A stretch of 7,030 nt of DNA from Mariprofundaceae bacterium (lineage in GTDB: Bacteria > Pseudomonadota > Zetaproteobacteria > Mariprofundales > Mariprofundaceae), in NCBI GenBank assembly GCA_013139875.1, contig WSZY01000174.1:1-7030 (forward strand), written 5' to 3'. Under the pieces are notes generated by a model. It made no database searches, had not been told where the DNA came from, and worked only from the letters and a program-made list of their open reading frames with translations. Shown here in pieces: positions 5,476 through 7,030 of this stretch (positions are counted from its first letter, which is position 1; each line of letters opens with the position of its first letter). The position numbers and the translations under genes were made by a program.

Positions 5476-5826
5476 GAACTTCAGGCCGGCAGCGCGTGCG
5501 CCTTCTGCCAGTGCCAGTACACGACCGTGATATGAGAAAGAACCACGATCAAAAGAGACTACACTGATGCCCGCCTTCAGAGCACGATCACCAAGCAGCT
5601 TACCTACAGCTTCCGCTGCTTCACGATTGCCGCCACCCTTAATCTCTTTATCAAGGCTGGATGCTGTTGCCAGAGTTTTACCTTTCGCATCGTCAATAAT
5701 CTGTGCATAGATATGACGAGCCGAACGGAACACGCTCAGGCGAAGACGCCCTGTTGATTTCACACGTGCGCGAACACGACGTGAACGTCGGATTGCGGCA
5801 CTATTTTCGTAACGCTTTGCAGACAT
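5473..5826 (-). CDS. rplR: 50S ribosomal protein L18
   Basis: L18 binds 5S rRNA together with L5 and L25 family proteins and places it on the 50S central protuberance. The product has 117 residues, the usual bacterial length. The N-terminus is basic ([23 protein letters not shown], in two parts across 13-35), followed by the HIYAQIIDD strand (38-46), and conserved FDRG (92-95), YHGRV (99-103), EGAR (108-111) and the terminal GLKF (114-117). The ATG at 5824-5826 has AGGAG (5836-5840) 9 nt upstream. It is 51 nt after rplF, the widest gap in the spc part of the window, and 10 nt before rpsE. The stop is TAG. Confidence 0.98.
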   Translation of the reverse strand: MSAKRYENSAAIRRSRRVRARVKSTGRLRLSVFRSARHIYAQIIDDAKGKTLATASSLDKEIKGGGNREAAEAVGKLLGDRALKAGISVVSFDRGSFSYHGRVLALAEGARAAGLKF

Positions 5827-5877
5827 TTCTCAAATCTCCTGCTTAATCTTTTAAAGAAGAGCCCTGATTCTTTCGAA
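5827..5877 (-). other. 51-nt spacer between rplF and rplR with a weak AU-rich stem
   Basis: On the minus strand AAAGAA (5873-5868) can pair with TTCTTT (5858-5853) around a 9-base loop. The stem has only one G-C pair and no T run after it, so it is not a terminator. The rplR Shine-Dalgarno lies downstream at 5836-5840. Nothing else is recognisable. Confidence 0.3.
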
Positions 5878-6411
5878 TTAGGCCTTCTTACCTTCCTTCA
5901 TTGCAACATGCTCATCAGCATAACGAACACCTTTGCCCTTATAAGGCTCTGGTGGACGGAAAGCACGGATCTCAGCAGCAACCTGCCCGACCTTCTGCTT
6001 ATCAAAACCGCTGATAATGATATTGCTCTTCTCTACCTGTGCTTCAACACCTTCCGGAATCTCATATTCAACCGGATGGGAGAAGCCCAGCGAGAGGTTC
6101 AGCTTCTTACCCTGAGCCTGTGCACGATAACCAACTCCGCGCAGCTCAAGAATTTTCTTAAAACCTTCACTTACACCAGTGACGTTGTTTGCCAGAAGTG
6201 CGCGTGCCAGGCCAAAGTTACCCTTCATCTTCTTACTTCCAAGATCAGCACAAGCCAACTGCAGCTCGGAGCCCTCCTGTGAAGCAGAAATGCCATCAAA
6301 AAGAGGCGATGTCATCTCACCCTTCGGACCTTTCACCGTGACACTGGAAGCTTCAATCTTTGCTTCCACGCCGGATGGCAGGGTAATGGGTTGTTTACCA
6401 ATTCGAGACAT
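5878..6411 (-). CDS. rplF: 50S ribosomal protein L6
   Basis: L6 lies beside the sarcin-ricin loop and the factor-binding site of the 50S subunit. The product has 177 residues and two repeated L6 domains, about 11-82 and 90-164. It opens with MSRIGKQPI. The second domain contains ILELRGVGYRAQ (87-98), LSLGFSHPVEYEIPEGV (106-122), SGFDKQKVGQVAAEIR (134-149) and the hallmark PEPYKGKGVRY (154-164). All are at expected spacing. The ATG at 6409-6411 has the Shine-Dalgarno GAGGT (6420-6424), 8 nt upstream, which shares bases with the rpsH stop TGA. It starts 11 nt after rpsH and ends in TAA. Confidence 0.98.
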   Translation of the reverse strand: MSRIGKQPITLPSGVEAKIEASSVTVKGPKGEMTSPLFDGISASQEGSELQLACADLGSKKMKGNFGLARALLANNVTGVSEGFKKILELRGVGYRAQAQGKKLNLSLGFSHPVEYEIPEGVEAQVEKSNIIISGFDKQKVGQVAAEIRAFRPPEPYKGKGVRYADEHVAMKEGKKA

Positions 6412-6419
6412 ATCGTGTT

Positions 6420-6425
6420 ACCTCA
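6420..6425 (-). promoter_or_regulatory. rplF Shine-Dalgarno overlapping the rpsH stop codon
   Basis: The minus strand reads TGAGGT, with TGA being the rpsH stop and GAGGT the rplF ribosome binding site, 8 nt before the ATG. Confidence 0.75.
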
Positions 6426-6818
6426 AAATACTGTGCAAAGCACTTCGCCGCCAATTTTGGCTGCACGTGCTTTTTTATCTGTCATGATACCCTGAGAAGT
6501 GCTCACAACGGCAACGCCATAACCACGGCGAACACGGGGAATATCCTCCGCACCGCTATAGACACGACGGCCCGGTTTGGAAACACGCCTGATCTCACGG
6601 ATCACAGGTGCACCATCATCGTCATAACGCAGTGTCAGGCGTAGAAAGCGATGACCTTTATGGTTATACGCTTTAACTGTGGCGATGTAGCCCTCTTCTT
6701 TCAAAATCTCAGCCATGGCAAGCAGTATGTTGCTTGCAGGCATTTCAATTTTTTCAATACCGGCAGTCTGCGCATTACGAATGCGAGTCAGCATATCGGC
6801 AATTCGATCCATCATCAT
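6423..6818 (-). CDS. rpsH: 30S ribosomal protein S8
   Basis: S8 binds helix 21 of 16S rRNA and is a primary assembly protein; in E. coli it also represses the spc operon by binding the rplE mRNA, a site outside this window. The product has 131 residues. Signatures are DRIADMLTRIRNA (4-16), NHKGHRFLRLTLRY (52-65), and the C-terminal block GVAVVSTSQGIMTDKKAR (101-118) with GGEVLC (123-128). Three ATG codons stand in a row at 6818-6810. TAGGAG (6828-6833) is 9 nt from the first, which is therefore the likely start. It begins 25 nt after rpsN and ends in TGA. Confidence 0.97.
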   Translation of the reverse strand: MMMDRIADMLTRIRNAQTAGIEKIEMPASNILLAMAEILKEEGYIATVKAYNHKGHRFLRLTLRYDDDGAPVIREIRRVSKPGRRVYSGAEDIPRVRRGYGVAVVSTSQGIMTDKKARAAKIGGEVLCTVF

Positions 6819-6843
6819 AAGATAATTCTCCTACTCGCTTCGT

Positions 6844-7029
6844 TTACCAGCTGGATTTGACCATGCCCGGAATCTCACCGGCCAGGGCATGCTTACGCAA
6901 ACAGATACGACAGATGCCGAGCTTCCGGTAAACGGAGTGCGGACGACCGCACAGCTGACAACGCATATATGCGCGAACTTTAAACTTTGGTTTACGATTG
7001 CACTTGGCAATCAGAGCCTTTGTCGCCAT
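6844..7029 (-). CDS. rpsN: 30S ribosomal protein S14, short zinc-binding form
   Basis: S14 sits in the 30S head near the A-site tRNA and S3 and S10. The product is 61 residues, the type Z (C+) form, instead of the about 100-residue cysteine-free form of E. coli. C24-x2-C27 and C40-x2-C43 make the zinc ribbon. [23 protein letters not shown] (23-45, in two parts) and [15 protein letters not shown] (47-61) match the family tail closely. C10 is an additional cysteine outside the ribbon. The gene is complete, with ATG at 7027-7029, but only one base of upstream sequence is in the window, so its ribosome binding site cannot be seen. The stop is TAA. In standard order rplE would precede it. Confidence 0.98.
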   Translation of the reverse strand: MATKALIAKCNRKPKFKVRAYMRCQLCGRPHSVYRKLGICRICLRKHALAGEIPGMVKSSW

Positions 7030-7030
7030 T

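Noticed and set aside
1..7030. Mobile element, CRISPR, prophage, toxin-antitoxin or other accessory system
   Set aside because: Every stretch is accounted for by conserved core genes in standard order with short spacers. I see no terminal repeats, no direct repeat arrays and no change of base composition.

Overview
The window is one block of bacterial housekeeping genes. All fifteen lie on the minus strand and read from the right end to the left: rpsN, rpsH, rplF, rplR, rpsE, rpmD, rplO, secY, adk, infA, rpmJ, rpsM, rpsK, rpsD and the first 141 codons of rpoA. This is the second half of the classical spc operon joined to the alpha operon. Spacers run from 0 to 82 nt. There is no convergent gene, no tRNA, no mobile element and no CRISPR array. 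No gene-free stretch exceeds 82 bases.

Organism: the proteins are clearly bacterial. Gene order and protein style suggest a Pseudomonadota-like lineage outside the best-known gamma group. adk and infA sit between secY and rpmJ, map is absent, and S14 is the short 61-residue zinc form. A zetaproteobacterial or deltaproteobacterial-type genome would fit, but this is a low-confidence guess from memory of gene orders. Base composition looks even across the window, with no sign of recent transfer.

Layout, in transcription order: positions 7029-4281 hold 30S and 50S proteins (S14, S8, L6, L18, S5, L30, L15). Positions 4279-2081 hold the SecY translocon channel, adenylate kinase and initiation factor IF-1, packed with 0 to 3 nt between them. 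The 82-nt spacer at 2080-1999 can fold into three consecutive stem-loops ending at the rpmJ Shine-Dalgarno. Positions 1998-1 hold L36, S13, S11, S4 and the RNA polymerase alpha subunit. Together the genes supply ribosome parts, translation initiation, membrane protein insertion and transcription, with adenylate kinase balancing adenine nucleotides.

I found no new multi-gene system. The points worth a second look are the structured rpmJ leader, an S5 protein lacking both lysines of the spectinomycin-site loop and several usual glycines, an adenylate kinase with a changed AMP-loop signature, the all-zinc form of four proteins, and start-site details: two GTG starts in a row, a corrected L30 start, stop codons embedded in Shine-Dalgarno sequences, and adk and infA lacking a good ribosome binding site.
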